From the NCBI GenBank assembly GCA_028290305.1, contig JAQGKC010000228.1, positions 1-64,000 on the forward strand: a DNA stretch of 64,000 nucleotides, in the 5' to 3' direction. The position numbers and the translations under genes are program-made. A model generated the notes under the pieces. The model did no database searches. It saw only the letters and a list, made by a program, of their open reading frames with translations, and was not told where the DNA came from. Below, in pieces: positions 8,963 through 18,335 of the stretch. Numbering within the stretch: position 1 is the stretch's first letter; each line of letters begins with the position of its first letter. The DNA is from Bradyrhizobium sp. GTDB lineage: Bacteria; Pseudomonadota; Alphaproteobacteria; Rhizobiales; Xanthobacteraceae.

Positions 8963-9820
8963 TCACTTCGCGGTGGCGCGGGCGAAATCCACATAGATCT
9001 CGCGCAACCGGATCGTCATCGGACCGGGCTTGCCGTCGGCGACGATTTTGCCATCGATGGAGACAACCGCCTGCACGAACAGGCTGGCGCTGGTGATGAA
9101 GGCTTCCTTCGCCGCTAGCGCCTCCTCGATCGTAAACGGCCGTTCCTCGACGCGGAGTTGACGTTCCTCGGCGAGCGCGACCACCGCCTTGCGGGTGCAG
9201 CCCGGCAGAATCGTGCTGGAATTCTGTCGCGTCACCAGGACGTCGTCCTGCGTCAGGATGAAGGCCGACGACGATCCGCCTTCGGTCACCTTGCCATCCT
9301 CGATCATCCAGGCCTCACCGGCGCCCGCTTCTGCCGCGGCCTGCTTGGCCAGCACCTGCGCCAGCAGCGCGACGCTCTTGATGTCGCGCCGGGCCCATCG
9401 AATGTCGGGCACGGTGATCACAGCGATGCCGATTTTCGCCGATGGCGCATTGACGATGTCCTTGACCGACGTGAACATCACCAGCGTCGGCTTGACGCCC
9501 TTTGGAAACGCAAAATCGCGCCCGATGTCGGCGCCGCGCGTCACCTCCAGATAGACCATGCCGTTGACGAGATTGTTGCGCGCGATCAGTTCTTTCTGGA
9601 TCTCTTGAATGCGGTCAATCGTCTCCGGCAAGGCCAGCGCGATCTCGCCGACCGAGCGCTCTAGTCGCGCCAGATGCGAAGCATTATCGATCAGCTTGCC
9701 GTCCAGCACTGCAGCAACCTCGTAAATGCCGTCGGCGAACAAAAAGCCGCGGTCGAGCACCGAGACCTTGGCGTCAGCAAGCGGCACAAACGACCCGTTG
9801 ACGTAAGCGATCTGATCCAA
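8963..9820 (-). CDS. D-amino acid (D-alanine) aminotransferase
   Basis: This is a 285-residue fold-type IV PLP enzyme of the D-alanine transaminase group. It moves an amino group between D-amino acids and 2-oxo acids in the cytoplasm. The opening AYVNGSFVPLADAKVSVLDRGFLFADGIYE is typical of D-amino acid transaminase. The PLP lysine is in RRDIKSVALLAQVLAKQ (about Lys148), and TEGGSSSAFIL binds the PLP phosphate. The similar branched-chain transaminase and aminodeoxychorismate lyase are less likely given the DIKS context. The ABC transporter genes lie upstream on the same strand, separated by a long palindromic repeat. Confidence 0.9.
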   Translation of the reverse strand: MDQIAYVNGSFVPLADAKVSVLDRGFLFADGIYEVAAVLDGKLIDNASHLARLERSVGEIALALPETIDRIQEIQKELIARNNLVNGMVYLEVTRGADIGRDFAFPKGVKPTLVMFTSVKDIVNAPSAKIGIAVITVPDIRWARRDIKSVALLAQVLAKQAAAEAGAGEAWMIEDGKVTEGGSSSAFILTQDDVLVTRQNSSTILPGCTRKAVVALAEERQLRVEERPFTIEEALAAKEAFITSASLFVQAVVSIDGKIVADGKPGPMTIRLREIYVDFARATAK

Positions 9821-9914
9821 GCGAGTTCTCCTGTTGCGGCGGGAAGCAGTTAAGCGGCAGTATATAGGAAATCGTTAAAGCTTGATCGACGAATTGGAAA
9901 TGGTGTTCGCTAGC

Positions 9915-9994
9915 GTCATTCCGGGGCGCATCGAAGATGCGAACCCGGAATCTCGAGATTCCGGGTTCGATGCTTCGCATCGCCCCGGAATGAC
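9915..9994. repeat. 80-bp palindromic intergenic element (REP-like)
   Basis: The outer arms GTCATTCCGGGGCG and CGCCCCGGAATGAC enclose two small hairpins (GCATCGAAGATGC and GATGCTTCGCATC) and a central palindrome around AACCCGGAATCTCGAGATT. The whole could fold into a branched stem with three hairpins. A shorter relative with the same outer arms is at 26278-26317. The element lies between two co-oriented minus-strand genes and may also block transcription. Confidence 0.85.
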
Positions 9995-10002
9995 CTCAGT
10001 TC

Positions 10003-10734
10003 CTAATGCGAAAGAATCTTTGACAGGAATTTTTGCGCGCGGTCGCTGCGAGGGCTGCCGAAGAAATCGGTCTTGAGCGCGTCTTCGACGATTTCACCCT
10101 TGTCCATGAAGATGACCCGGTTCGCGACCTTGCTGGCGAAGCCCATTTCGTGAGTCACTACCATCATGGTCATGCCCTCGCGGGCGAGGTCGACCATCAC
10201 ATCAAGCACCTCGCTGATCATTTCGGGATCGAGCGCCGAGGTCGGCTCATCGAACAGCATGGCGATCGGGTCCATCGCCAGCGCCCGCGCGATCGCGACC
10301 CGCTGCTGCTGGCCGCCGGACAATTCGGCGGGGTATTTGCGTGCGTGCTCCTTGAGGCCGACCCGGTCGAGCAGCTTTGAGCCCTTCGCCATCGCCTCAT
10401 CGTGTGACCGTCCCAGCACCTTTTCCTGTGCCAGGCAAAGGTTCTCGATGATCCGTAAGTGTGGGAACAGTTCAAAATGCTGGAACACCATGCCGACGCG
10501 GGCGCGCAGCTTCGGCAGATCGGTCTTGGGATCGTTGACCTTGATGCCGTCGAGGATGATTTCCCCGCTTTGGAACGGCTCCAGCGCGTTGACGCATTTG
10601 ATCAGCGTCGATTTTCCCGAACCCGACGGACCGCACACCACCACCACCTCGCCCTTGGCGACGCTGGTGGTGCAATCCTTCAGCGCCTGGAAGCTCGGCC
10701 CGTACCATTTATCGACATGGCTGATCTCGATCAT
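10003..10734 (-). CDS. Polar amino acid ABC transporter, ATP-binding protein
   Basis: This 243-residue ATPase is of the GltL/GlnQ/HisP type. Walker A is GPSGSGKST (about 35-43). The Q-loop is in [13 protein letters not shown], the signature LSGGQQQR is near 138, and Walker B is [13 protein letters not shown] (about 158-170). The switch His is in VVTHEMGF. The ATG at 10734 begins [10 protein letters not shown]. It is the last gene of a four-gene minus-strand operon (binding protein, two permeases, ATPase) with gaps of about 10 bp. The operon drives uptake of a polar amino acid, probably glutamate or aspartate or a related dicarboxylic amine. Confidence 0.94.
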   Translation of the reverse strand: MIEISHVDKWYGPSFQALKDCTTSVAKGEVVVVCGPSGSGKSTLIKCVNALEPFQSGEIILDGIKVNDPKTDLPKLRARVGMVFQHFELFPHLRIIENLCLAQEKVLGRSHDEAMAKGSKLLDRVGLKEHARKYPAELSGGQQQRVAIARALAMDPIAMLFDEPTSALDPEMISEVLDVMVDLAREGMTMMVVTHEMGFASKVANRVIFMDKGEIVEDALKTDFFGSPRSDRAQKFLSKILSH

Positions 10735-10744
10735 GAAGCTCTCG

Positions 10745-11437
10745 CTACCGGACAATGGCGATGTTCGTCTGAAGGCGCCTGACGCCGAATGATGCGGCAC
10801 AGGAAATCGCAAAATAAACCACGGCCGCGAACAGGTACATTTCGACCAGCCGACCGTCGCGTTGCGCGACCTTGCTCGCCGCACCCAGGAAGTCGGGGAT
10901 CGACAACACATAGACCAGCGAAGTGTCCTGGAACAGCACGATGGTTTGCGTCAGCAGCACCGGGAGCATGTTCCGGAACGCCTGCGGCAACACGACGTAG
11001 CGCATGGTCTGGCCATAGGTCAGGCCGAGCGCCTGCGCCGCGGCGGGCTGTCCCTTCGAGATCGACTGGATGCCCGCGCGCATGATTTCGGAAAAATACG
11101 CAGCCTCGAACATGATGAAGGTGACGAGCGAAGACGTGAACGCGCCGACGTGAATCGGCCGCGACGACCCGGTCAGCCACTGCCCGAGATAGGGCACCAG
11201 GAAATAGAACCAGAAGATCACCAGCACCAGCGGCAGCGACCGTATCAGGTCGACATAGAGGCCGGCGATGAAGCCAAGCAAGCGGAGGCTCGACAGCCGC
11301 ATCAATGCAATCAGTGTGCCGAAGATCAGCCCGCCCAATGCAGCGAGACCCGTCAGCGTCAGCGTGAACGTCATGCCGTCAAAAAACAGATACCCAAGCG
11401 AGCGGCGGATCACATCGAAGTCGAAGTTAGCGAACAT
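10745..11437 (-). CDS. Polar amino acid ABC transporter permease (GltK-like)
   Basis: This is a 230-residue inner-membrane permease of the HisM/GltK family. It opens with the typical [25 protein letters not shown], followed by about five membrane helices. The EAA-loop region, which contacts the ATPase, is [20 protein letters not shown]. The gene lies 10 bp upstream of the ATPase gene and 9 bp downstream of the second permease gene, so translation is probably coupled. It would form a heterodimeric channel with that second permease. Confidence 0.93.
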   Translation of the reverse strand: MFANFDFDVIRRSLGYLFFDGMTFTLTLTGLAALGGLIFGTLIALMRLSSLRLLGFIAGLYVDLIRSLPLVLVIFWFYFLVPYLGQWLTGSSRPIHVGAFTSSLVTFIMFEAAYFSEIMRAGIQSISKGQPAAAQALGLTYGQTMRYVVLPQAFRNMLPVLLTQTIVLFQDTSLVYVLSIPDFLGAASKVAQRDGRLVEMYLFAAVVYFAISCAASFGVRRLQTNIAIVR

Positions 11438-11446
11438 GAGCGCGGC

Positions 11447-12178
11447 TCACTTCCCCGAGATGTAGCCGGGGACCGCCAATCCGCGCTCAAGAAAGCGCAT
11501 GGCGATGACGACGACGATATTGATCAGCAGATACAGCACCGTCGCGGCCGTGAAAGCCTCAAACACCTGGAAAGAAAATTCCTGCATCGACCGCGCCTCG
11601 CCGGTCAGTTCGATCAGGCCGATCGTGATCGCAACCGAGGTATTCTTGATGGTGTTGAGAAATTCCGATGTCAGCGGCGGCATGATGATGCGAAACGCCA
11701 TCGGCAGCAGCACATAGCGATAGGTCTGCGCGGTCGTCAGTCCGAGCGCGGTCGCCGCCAGTCTCTGTCCGCGCGGCAGTGATCCGATACCTGCCTTCAA
11801 TTGTTCGGCGACACGTGCCGACATGAACAAGCCGATCCCGATCGCCGCCGTATAGAACGGCGCATTCGGAATCTGCTTCAACCAAAGTCCCCACGAATGC
11901 GGCAGGATTTCCGGCAAGACAAAGAACCACAAAAATAGCTGCACTAGCAGCGGCATGTTGCGGAAGAATTCGACGTAGGAAAAACCTACCCACGACGCCG
12001 TCTGTGACGGCAGCGTGCGCAGCACGCCGACGACCGATCCGAACGCAAGCGCAATGAGCCAGGCGCAGATTGCGGTCTCGATCGTCAGAACCAGTCCCGA
12101 CAGCAACATGTCGAGATAGGTGCCGGTCCCGTTGGGGGCCGGCTCCCAGAAGATGCGCCAGTTCCAGTGATAGTTCAC
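11447..12178 (-). CDS. Polar amino acid ABC transporter permease (GltJ-like)
   Basis: This is a 243-residue permease of the HisQ/GltJ type. The N-terminus MNYHWNWRIFWEPAPNGTGTYLDML is characteristic of glutamate/aspartate GltJ proteins. The helical core follows, with the EAA loop IGSLPRGQRLAATALGLTTAQ. It is the partner of the following permease. The 103-bp gap to the upstream binding-protein gene is longer than the other gaps in the operon, as is common where the binding-protein message is made in excess. Confidence 0.93.
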   Translation of the reverse strand: MNYHWNWRIFWEPAPNGTGTYLDMLLSGLVLTIETAICAWLIALAFGSVVGVLRTLPSQTASWVGFSYVEFFRNMPLLVQLFLWFFVLPEILPHSWGLWLKQIPNAPFYTAAIGIGLFMSARVAEQLKAGIGSLPRGQRLAATALGLTTAQTYRYVLLPMAFRIIMPPLTSEFLNTIKNTSVAITIGLIELTGEARSMQEFSFQVFEAFTAATVLYLLINIVVVIAMRFLERGLAVPGYISGK

Positions 12179-12281
12179 AGGCCGTTCCGTACGCTAGGGC
12201 TGCGCCGCCATAGATCGAGCCTGCGCCATCGATGCCAGTTCATGCAATGGCCGGGCCACGACAAGAGCGAGGAGATCGACC

Positions 12282-13199
12282 TCACATCGCTTTGTAAGAA
12301 TCGGGATCGGGGGAATCGGAAGGATGGGCGAATTCGTTCTTGAGCTCCGGGCCCAAGGGCACATTCAGGTTGAGGCCCTTGGGTGGAATCTTCTGCTGGA
12401 ACCACGTCTCGTACAGCTTGGCGCCGTCGGCGCTTTGGTAGAGCGCTGCGGTAGCGCCATCGACCACCTTCTTGAAGGCCGGATCGTCCCTGCGCAGCAT
12501 GATGCCGTAAGGTTCGGGCTTCGAGAAGGCATCCGTGGAGATGACATAGGCACCCGGATCCTTCGATCCTGCAACGAGGCTCGCCAGCAGAATGTCGTCC
12601 ATCACGAAGGCGACCGCGCGATCGGTCTCGACCATTAGAAACGCTTCGGCGTGATCCTTGGCCGGGATGATGTTGACGCCGAGGTTGCGGGCGGCATTGG
12701 CTTCCGTGAGCTGCTTGATATTGGTGGTGCCGGAAGTCGAAACCACCGACTTGCCCTTGAGATCGTCGATCGAGTTGATCTTGCTGGACTTCTTTGAGAC
12801 GAAACGGCTCGCGGTGAGAAAATGGGTGTTGGTGAAGGAAATCTGCTTCTGGCGCTCGGCATTGTTGGTGGTCGATCCGCATTCGAGATCGATGGTGCCA
12901 TTAGCCAGCAAGGGAATGCGGGTCGATGACGTCACGGGATTGAGCTTGACCTCGAGCCTGTCGAGCTTGAGTTCTTTCTTCACGGCATCGACGATCTTGT
13001 AACAGATATCCATCGCGAAGCCGATCGGCTTCTGGTTGTCATCCAGATAGGAGAACGGGATCGACGAGTCACGAAAGCCAAGGGTGATCGCGCCGGTCTC
13101 CTTGATGTTCTTCAGCGTTCCCGTGAGCTCCTCGGCATTGGCCTGCCCTGTGCAGAACGCAGCAGCGAGCACAAGGCCCATCATACGCAGGTGTTTCAT
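12282..13199 (-). CDS. Amino acid ABC transporter periplasmic binding protein (GltI-like)
   Basis: The product is a 305-residue periplasmic binding protein of family 3, closest in layout to the glutamate/aspartate receptor GltI. A signal peptide (MKHLRMMGLVLAAAFCTGQANA) leads into GTLKNIKETGAITLGFRDSSIPFSYLDD. The ligand-binding region IPLLANGTIDLECGSTTNNAERQKQ follows. I chose the ATG at 13199, with GGAG upstream. A longer open frame exists but would place about 44 non-signal residues first. Binding of a dicarboxylic amino acid fits both the family and the neighbouring catabolic genes. Confidence 0.92.
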   Translation of the reverse strand: MKHLRMMGLVLAAAFCTGQANAEELTGTLKNIKETGAITLGFRDSSIPFSYLDDNQKPIGFAMDICYKIVDAVKKELKLDRLEVKLNPVTSSTRIPLLANGTIDLECGSTTNNAERQKQISFTNTHFLTASRFVSKKSSKINSIDDLKGKSVVSTSGTTNIKQLTEANAARNLGVNIIPAKDHAEAFLMVETDRAVAFVMDDILLASLVAGSKDPGAYVISTDAFSKPEPYGIMLRRDDPAFKKVVDGATAALYQSADGAKLYETWFQQKIPPKGLNLNVPLGPELKNEFAHPSDSPDPDSYKAM

Positions 13200-13476
13200 T
13201 GGTGTTCTCCACGTTTGGAATGATTTATGTGAGGCCTGGATAATTTGGACTGAAATAGAGGGCGCCCGTTCAACCTCCATACGACCCTTAAATGGCGCGG
13301 ATGACAAGGGAAGCGCCGGACGTTTTGACATCAGCCGTACTATTTACCTCGAGGCATTGATTCCGCTGGCGGCCATGCCAGCCGGGATGTGTCGGTCGCT
13401 TGATGCGGTCCGATCGGAATGCCATTGTCGCGGCCGGTAGACGGCACGTGCAGTGCCGCTTCAAGGCTTTTCGATC

Positions 13477-14862
13477 ATGAAAAAAGAAATCCGGCTCAAC
13501 GCCTTCGCCATGAACTGCGTCGCGCATCAATCGCCGGGACTATGGACCCATCCGCGCGACCGTACGGCCGAATATAACCGGCTGCCGTACTGGATCGATC
13601 TGGCGCGAACGCTGGAGCGCGGGAGGTTCGACGGCCTTTTTCTGGCAGATGTGCTCGGCGTCTACGACGTATTCGGCGGCAGTCCGGATGCGGCGCTGCG
13701 AAACGCCACGCAGACACCTGCGAACGATCCGCTGCTGCTGATCCCGGCGATGGCCACTGTGACCGAAAACCTCGGCTTCGGCGTAACCTCTAACTTGTCC
13801 TACGAACCGCCCTATACTTTCGCGCGGCGCATGTCGACGCTCGATCATCTAACCGAAGGGCGGATCGGCTGGAACGTGGTGACGGGCTATCTCGACAGCG
13901 CGGCCCGCGGCGCCGGCAAGGACAAGCAGACCGCGCATGACGACCGCTACGATATCGCCGACGAATATATGGAGGTGGTCTACAAGCTCTGGGAAGGAAG
14001 CTGGGAGGACGACGCAGCGCTGCGCGATCGCGCGCGCGGCATCTTCGCAGATCCGGCAAAAGTGCATCGTATCCGGCATGAGGGAAAGAATTATCGCGTC
14101 GATGCCATTCACCTGAGCGAACCGTCGCCGCAGCGCACGCCCGTGCTGTATCAGGCCGGCACCTCGCCGCGCGGTCGGCAGTTCGCAGCCCAACACGCCG
14201 AGTGTGTGTTCATGTCGGGACCTTCGGCCAAAATCATCGCGCCGCGCGTCACGGCGATTCGCGCACTCGCCGCGGAAGCCGGCCGCAATCCCGCTGAAAT
14301 CCTGATGTTCAGCATGATGACCATTATTCTGGGCCGCACCGAAGCCGAGGCATCAGCCAAATACACCGACTATGTCAGACACATCAGCGCCGAGGGCGCA
14401 TTGACCTTGATGTCCGGCTGGACCGGCGTCGATTTCTCGACCTACGACCTCGACCAGCAAGTTCGCCATGTCCAGAACGACGCCGGCCGTACCGCGATGG
14501 ACAACATCACTCGCGCCGATCCGGATCGGGTCTGGACCGTGCGCGAGGTCGCCGAGCATGTCGGCATTGGCGGCATCGGACCGGTCATGGTCGGCACGCC
14601 CGAGAAAGTCGCCGACGACATCGAAGCCTGGTTCGAGCAAACCGGCGTCGATGGATTAAATGTCCCCTTTGCGGTTTCGCCCGGGGATTTCGAGGATATC
14701 ACCGATATGCTGGTGCCGGAGCTGGTCCGGCGCGGGCGTTATAAGCAAGCCTACCAAAAGGGAACGCTGCGCGAAAAACTGTTCGGCGCCGGCCGGGCGC
14801 GGCTCAGCTCGCCGCATCCGGCCGTACAGTACCGAACGCATATGACGGCTAGAGCCGAGTAG
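13477..14862 (+). CDS. NtaA/SnaA/DszA-family FMN-dependent monooxygenase
   Basis: This 461-residue flavin monooxygenase of the bacterial-luciferase superfamily is in the class that includes nitrilotriacetate and EDTA monooxygenases and DszA. These use FMNH2 supplied by a separate reductase to oxidise C-N or C-S bonds. Family blocks include LNAFAMNCVAHQSPGLWTHP, the loop GRFDGLFLADVLGVYDVFGG, the flavin-site stretch EGRIGWNVVTGYLDSAARG and PQRTPVLYQAGTSPRGRQFAA. I chose the ATG at 13477; a GTG at 13453 is also in frame. The gene is divergent from the amino acid ABC operon (277 bp). No flavin reductase gene lies nearby, so the reductant must come from elsewhere. Confidence 0.9.
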   Translation: MKKEIRLNAFAMNCVAHQSPGLWTHPRDRTAEYNRLPYWIDLARTLERGRFDGLFLADVLGVYDVFGGSPDAALRNATQTPANDPLLLIPAMATVTENLGFGVTSNLSYEPPYTFARRMSTLDHLTEGRIGWNVVTGYLDSAARGAGKDKQTAHDDRYDIADEYMEVVYKLWEGSWEDDAALRDRARGIFADPAKVHRIRHEGKNYRVDAIHLSEPSPQRTPVLYQAGTSPRGRQFAAQHAECVFMSGPSAKIIAPRVTAIRALAAEAGRNPAEILMFSMMTIILGRTEAEASAKYTDYVRHISAEGALTLMSGWTGVDFSTYDLDQQVRHVQNDAGRTAMDNITRADPDRVWTVREVAEHVGIGGIGPVMVGTPEKVADDIEAWFEQTGVDGLNVPFAVSPGDFEDITDMLVPELVRRGRYKQAYQKGTLREKLFGAGRARLSSPHPAVQYRTHMTARAE

Positions 14863-14876
14863 GTTGCGATTCTTCT

Positions 14877-14999
14877 CGTCATTGCGAGGGGCCAACGGGT
14901 CCCGCCTCCGGCGGGCCCGACGATAAACTCCGCGACGAAGCAATCCAGGTAGCCGCCGCACCCATTCGCTGGATTGCGTCGCTTACGCTCGCGATGACG
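14877..14999. repeat. Dispersed palindromic intergenic repeat
   Basis: The outer arms CGTCATTGCGAG and CTCGCGATGACG enclose inner arms GACGAAGCAATCCAG and CTGGATTGCGTCG, plus a GC-rich hairpin (CCCGCCTCCGGCGGG). This pattern recurs in Bradyrhizobium-like intergenic regions. Here it separates two convergent genes. Confidence 0.8.
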
Positions 15000-15004
15000 T
15001 TTCC

Positions 15005-16666
15005 CTAAACAGTGCCGTCCACGACAACTTCGATCAGTTTCGCGCCGGGCCGGTTGAAGGCCGACGACAGCGCGGACTTCAATTCCCTGGGATCGGTGAT
15101 CTTCATGGACTCCAGGCCAAGCGATTTCGCAAGGCCAGTGAAATCCACCGGCGGATCGACGAAATCCATGCCGACGTAGTGATCGTCGCCGTGAAACGCC
15201 AGCAGCCGCTGCTTGATGATGCGATAGCCGCCATTGTTGACGATCACGACCGTCAGCGGCAGCTTATGATGCGCGGCGGTCCATAGCGCCTGGATCGAAT
15301 ACATCGCGCTGCCGTCGCCGGTGAAACATACCACCGGCCGGTCGGGATTCGCGATGCTGACGCCGACCGAGGCCGGCAGTCCCCAGCCGATGCCCCCCGA
15401 AGCAAGCGCGTGATAGCCATAGCGATCGCGATGCGGGCGCAATGCGGTCATCTGTCGCGAGGACGTCAGCCCTTCATCGACAAGGATGGCGTTCTCAGGC
15501 ATCGCCTCGACCACCTGCAGCGCCAGCCAATCCGGATCGATCGGCGAGCGATCTTTGACTTTGGATATCTCCTCTACCAGCGCCGCGCGCCGCGCGGTCC
15601 AGTTCTTTGACGCCAGCGCGGCTATGCCCTGTTTGGCGCGTGTCTCGAGCGCAGAGCCACCTGCAGCTTTCAATGCCGGGATCAGAGCACGGAGGGTTTC
15701 CTTCACGTCAGCTTTCAGTGCGATCTCGGCGCCGTAATTCTTGGCAAGATCCCAGTCGACCAGGCCGACCTGAACGATCGACAGCCCATCGGGCAGCGGA
15801 TCGACCTCGCTATAAACCGACATGCGCAAGGGATCGGCACCGAGCACGATCATCAGATCGTACGGCGACAGCACGTCGCGGACCTGTTTCTGCAGACGCG
15901 ACAGCGCGCCCATAAAGCATGGGCTTTCCGACAGGAATTGTGCGCCGTAGGGCGTCGAGCACTGATAGGCGGGAGCGCCCAGCGTCGTCGCCAGCGAAGC
16001 GGCTTCCTGCAGCGCATTGCTTTTTACAATTTCATCGCCGGTGATGATGACCGGATTCTGCGCTTTGAGAATGCGCTGCGCCAGCGCTTGCAACGCTTCG
16101 TCGGAAGGTCTCACACGCGCGTCGACGCGGGTCGAGCGGCCGAGTTCGATACCGGCTTCGGCATTGAGAATATCGCCCGGCAGCGAGATGAACACCGGTC
16201 CGGTCGGCGGCGTGGTGGCGATCTTGGCGGCGCGGCGCACGATCCGCGGCAAATCTTCCAGTCGAGTCACTTCGACCGCCCATTTCACCAATGGCTCGGC
16301 CATCTGCACCAGCGGCCCATACAGTACCGGCTCCATCAGGCCATGACCCTGCTCCTGCTGGCCAGCAGTCAGGATCATCGGCGTGCCCGTGAATTTGGCA
16401 TTGAAGAGCGAACCCATCGCATTGCCGAGTCCGGGCGCGACATGGACATTGCAGGCGACGAGACGGCCGGAGGCGCGGCTGTAGCCGTCGGCGATGGCGA
16501 CGACCAGGCTTTCCTGCATCGCCATCACATAAGTGAGATCGGGATAATCCTTCAGGGCGTGCATGATCGGCAGTTCGGTGGTGCCGGGATTGCCGAACAG
16601 ATGCGTAATGCCCTCGTCCTTGAGCAATGCAAGGAATGCCGAGCGCCCGGTAATGCGATTCTTCAT
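15005..16666 (-). CDS. Thiamine-diphosphate enzyme, benzoylformate decarboxylase-like
   Basis: This 553-residue ThDP-dependent enzyme resembles benzoylformate decarboxylase and related 2-oxo-acid decarboxylases. The cofactor-activating Glu is in YVMAMQESLVVAIADGYSRA (about 52). The metal/ThDP motif begins GDGSAMYSIQ and ends VIVNNGGYRIIK. The central domain NPVIITGDEIVKSNALQ matches the family. CAGGAGGAG precedes the ATG at 16666. Acetolactate synthase is less likely because no FAD-site features are apparent. The adjacent genes encode a flavin monooxygenase and a C-N lyase, so it may decarboxylate an oxo-acid from the same pathway. The substrate is unproven. Confidence 0.85.
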   Translation of the reverse strand: MKNRITGRSAFLALLKDEGITHLFGNPGTTELPIMHALKDYPDLTYVMAMQESLVVAIADGYSRASGRLVACNVHVAPGLGNAMGSLFNAKFTGTPMILTAGQQEQGHGLMEPVLYGPLVQMAEPLVKWAVEVTRLEDLPRIVRRAAKIATTPPTGPVFISLPGDILNAEAGIELGRSTRVDARVRPSDEALQALAQRILKAQNPVIITGDEIVKSNALQEAASLATTLGAPAYQCSTPYGAQFLSESPCFMGALSRLQKQVRDVLSPYDLMIVLGADPLRMSVYSEVDPLPDGLSIVQVGLVDWDLAKNYGAEIALKADVKETLRALIPALKAAGGSALETRAKQGIAALASKNWTARRAALVEEISKVKDRSPIDPDWLALQVVEAMPENAILVDEGLTSSRQMTALRPHRDRYGYHALASGGIGWGLPASVGVSIANPDRPVVCFTGDGSAMYSIQALWTAAHHKLPLTVVIVNNGGYRIIKQRLLAFHGDDHYVGMDFVDPPVDFTGLAKSLGLESMKITDPRELKSALSSAFNRPGAKLIEVVVDGTV

Positions 16667-16832
16667 ATGTCTCCTCCTGCCCGCGGCCATTGCCGCTGGG
16701 GGTCGGGACATATGACCGATCTCGAACGCTGAGATCAATGGACGGCAATCATGGCTGCCCTGCGCTGACGGGAGCGAGCGCCCGCGCTAAAGTGTTGTCA
16801 GGAACAAGAACAGATAAAACAGGGAGGGTCTT

Positions 16833-18335
16833 TTGGCGCGCGCACGCTTCTTACGGACCGCAAGCATTTTGCTGGTGATGGGCCATGCGTCCCCTTCCCA
16901 TGCCATTCCCCGAGACCGGTTTTTCTGGCTTTCCCAGATCAACAGGGCGTCCGCAGTGATGGTCGTCGAACGCGGGATCGTTCCCAAGGCGCTTGGGGCA
17001 AGGATTTTTGACGCCATCAATCGCGTGGACGCCGCCGCCGATCAGCCGGGCGCGGCGCGATCGGGCGATTACTTGAAGGTGGAGCAGGATCTGATGGCGG
17101 TCGGCGGCCCCGACATCAGCCGGCTTCATTCGGGCCGAAGCCGGCAGGATATCGGGGCGACCACGCAACGTCTTATAACGCGCGACGATTTTCTTACCGT
17201 GTTCGAGAAGCTGAACGGCATGCGCGATGCGATCCTCGCGCTCGCCGCCCAAGCACCGGACGCCATCATTCCCGCCTACACCTGGGGCGTGCAGGCGCAG
17301 CCGATCACGCTCGGGCATTATTTGTCGGGCTATGCCGCGGCCTTCGACCGCGAAGCAACGCGCATGAGAGAGGCGTATGTTCGGCTCAATCAGTCGCCAC
17401 TGGGCGCAGCGGCATTGGGAACGTCGAGTTTCCCGGTCGACCGGCCACGGCTTGCGGAGTTGCTCGGCTTCGATGCGCCGGTCGAAAATTCCTATGACGC
17501 CAATCAGATCTCGCCGATCGACGGCGGCGCCGAGCTCGCGGGGTTGGCGACATCAGGCGCGCTCACGCTGGGAGCGTTGATCGCCGACGTGACCGCGCAA
17601 TACGCCCAAACCGAGCCCTGGATTCTCCTGACGGAAGGCGAACAGACCGGCGTCAGCAGCATCATGCCGCAAAAGCGCAATCCCAGCGGGCTGGTGCGGC
17701 TGCGCGCGGAAGCAAGTACCCTGATCGGCGAGTCCGGGACGTTTTCCCTGATCGCACATAATGTCGAGCCGGGGATGAGCGACTACAAGGATTTCGGCAA
17801 CCCGAAGGAATATCCCGATGTCCTGTTGCGCGACATGGCCGCATTGTTCGCCCATGCCGACGCCGTGGTGCGGACGATGATATTCAGGCCCGATCGCGCG
17901 CTCGATGAAGTCAACAACGACTATTCCACCACGACGGAGCTGGCCGATACGCTGCAGCGCGAAGCCGACGTGCCGTTTCGCACCGGCCATCATTTCGCGT
18001 CGGAACTGGTGAATTACGGCCGCGGCCACCACATGCGGGCCAGCGAGATTCCATATCCCGAAGCACAAAGGATTTATGCGGAAGCGGCTGCGGCCGTCAA
18101 GGTCGATGCCAAGCTGCCGCTGTCGGAAGAACAATTTCGCCGTTCCCTGACGGCCGAGAACATGGTGACCGCGAGCAAGGGACTTGGCGGACCGCAGCCT
18201 TCCGAGGTGGCGCGGATGCTGTCAGAAGCCAAAGATCACCTCGGCGCCGATCGGGCATGGCTCGATGCGACGCGCGCCAAACTCGCGGCCGCTACGCAGC
18301 GGCTCGATCAGGCTTTCACACATCTGCACGACTGA
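16833..18335 (+). CDS. Argininosuccinate-lyase-like C-N lyase
   Basis: This 500-residue protein belongs to the aspartase/fumarase superfamily and most resembles argininosuccinate lyase. HSGRSRQDIGAT (about 99-110) is the counterpart of the HTGRSRND region, and QPITLGHYL (about 157-163) the counterpart of the T-x-x-x-H region. The mobile-loop signature is GVSSIMPQKRNP (about 273-284). The start is a TTG with a strong AGGGAGGG about 5 nt upstream. The N-terminus MARARFLRTASILLVMGHASPSHA looks like a signal peptide, which is unusual for this family. It may cleave fumarate from an N-substituted aspartate rather than act in arginine synthesis. EDDS lyases are relatives of this type. Confidence 0.85.
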   Translation: MARARFLRTASILLVMGHASPSHAIPRDRFFWLSQINRASAVMVVERGIVPKALGARIFDAINRVDAAADQPGAARSGDYLKVEQDLMAVGGPDISRLHSGRSRQDIGATTQRLITRDDFLTVFEKLNGMRDAILALAAQAPDAIIPAYTWGVQAQPITLGHYLSGYAAAFDREATRMREAYVRLNQSPLGAAALGTSSFPVDRPRLAELLGFDAPVENSYDANQISPIDGGAELAGLATSGALTLGALIADVTAQYAQTEPWILLTEGEQTGVSSIMPQKRNPSGLVRLRAEASTLIGESGTFSLIAHNVEPGMSDYKDFGNPKEYPDVLLRDMAALFAHADAVVRTMIFRPDRALDEVNNDYSTTTELADTLQREADVPFRTGHHFASELVNYGRGHHMRASEIPYPEAQRIYAEAAAAVKVDAKLPLSEEQFRRSLTAENMVTASKGLGGPQPSEVARMLSEAKDHLGADRAWLDATRAKLAAATQRLDQAFTHLHD

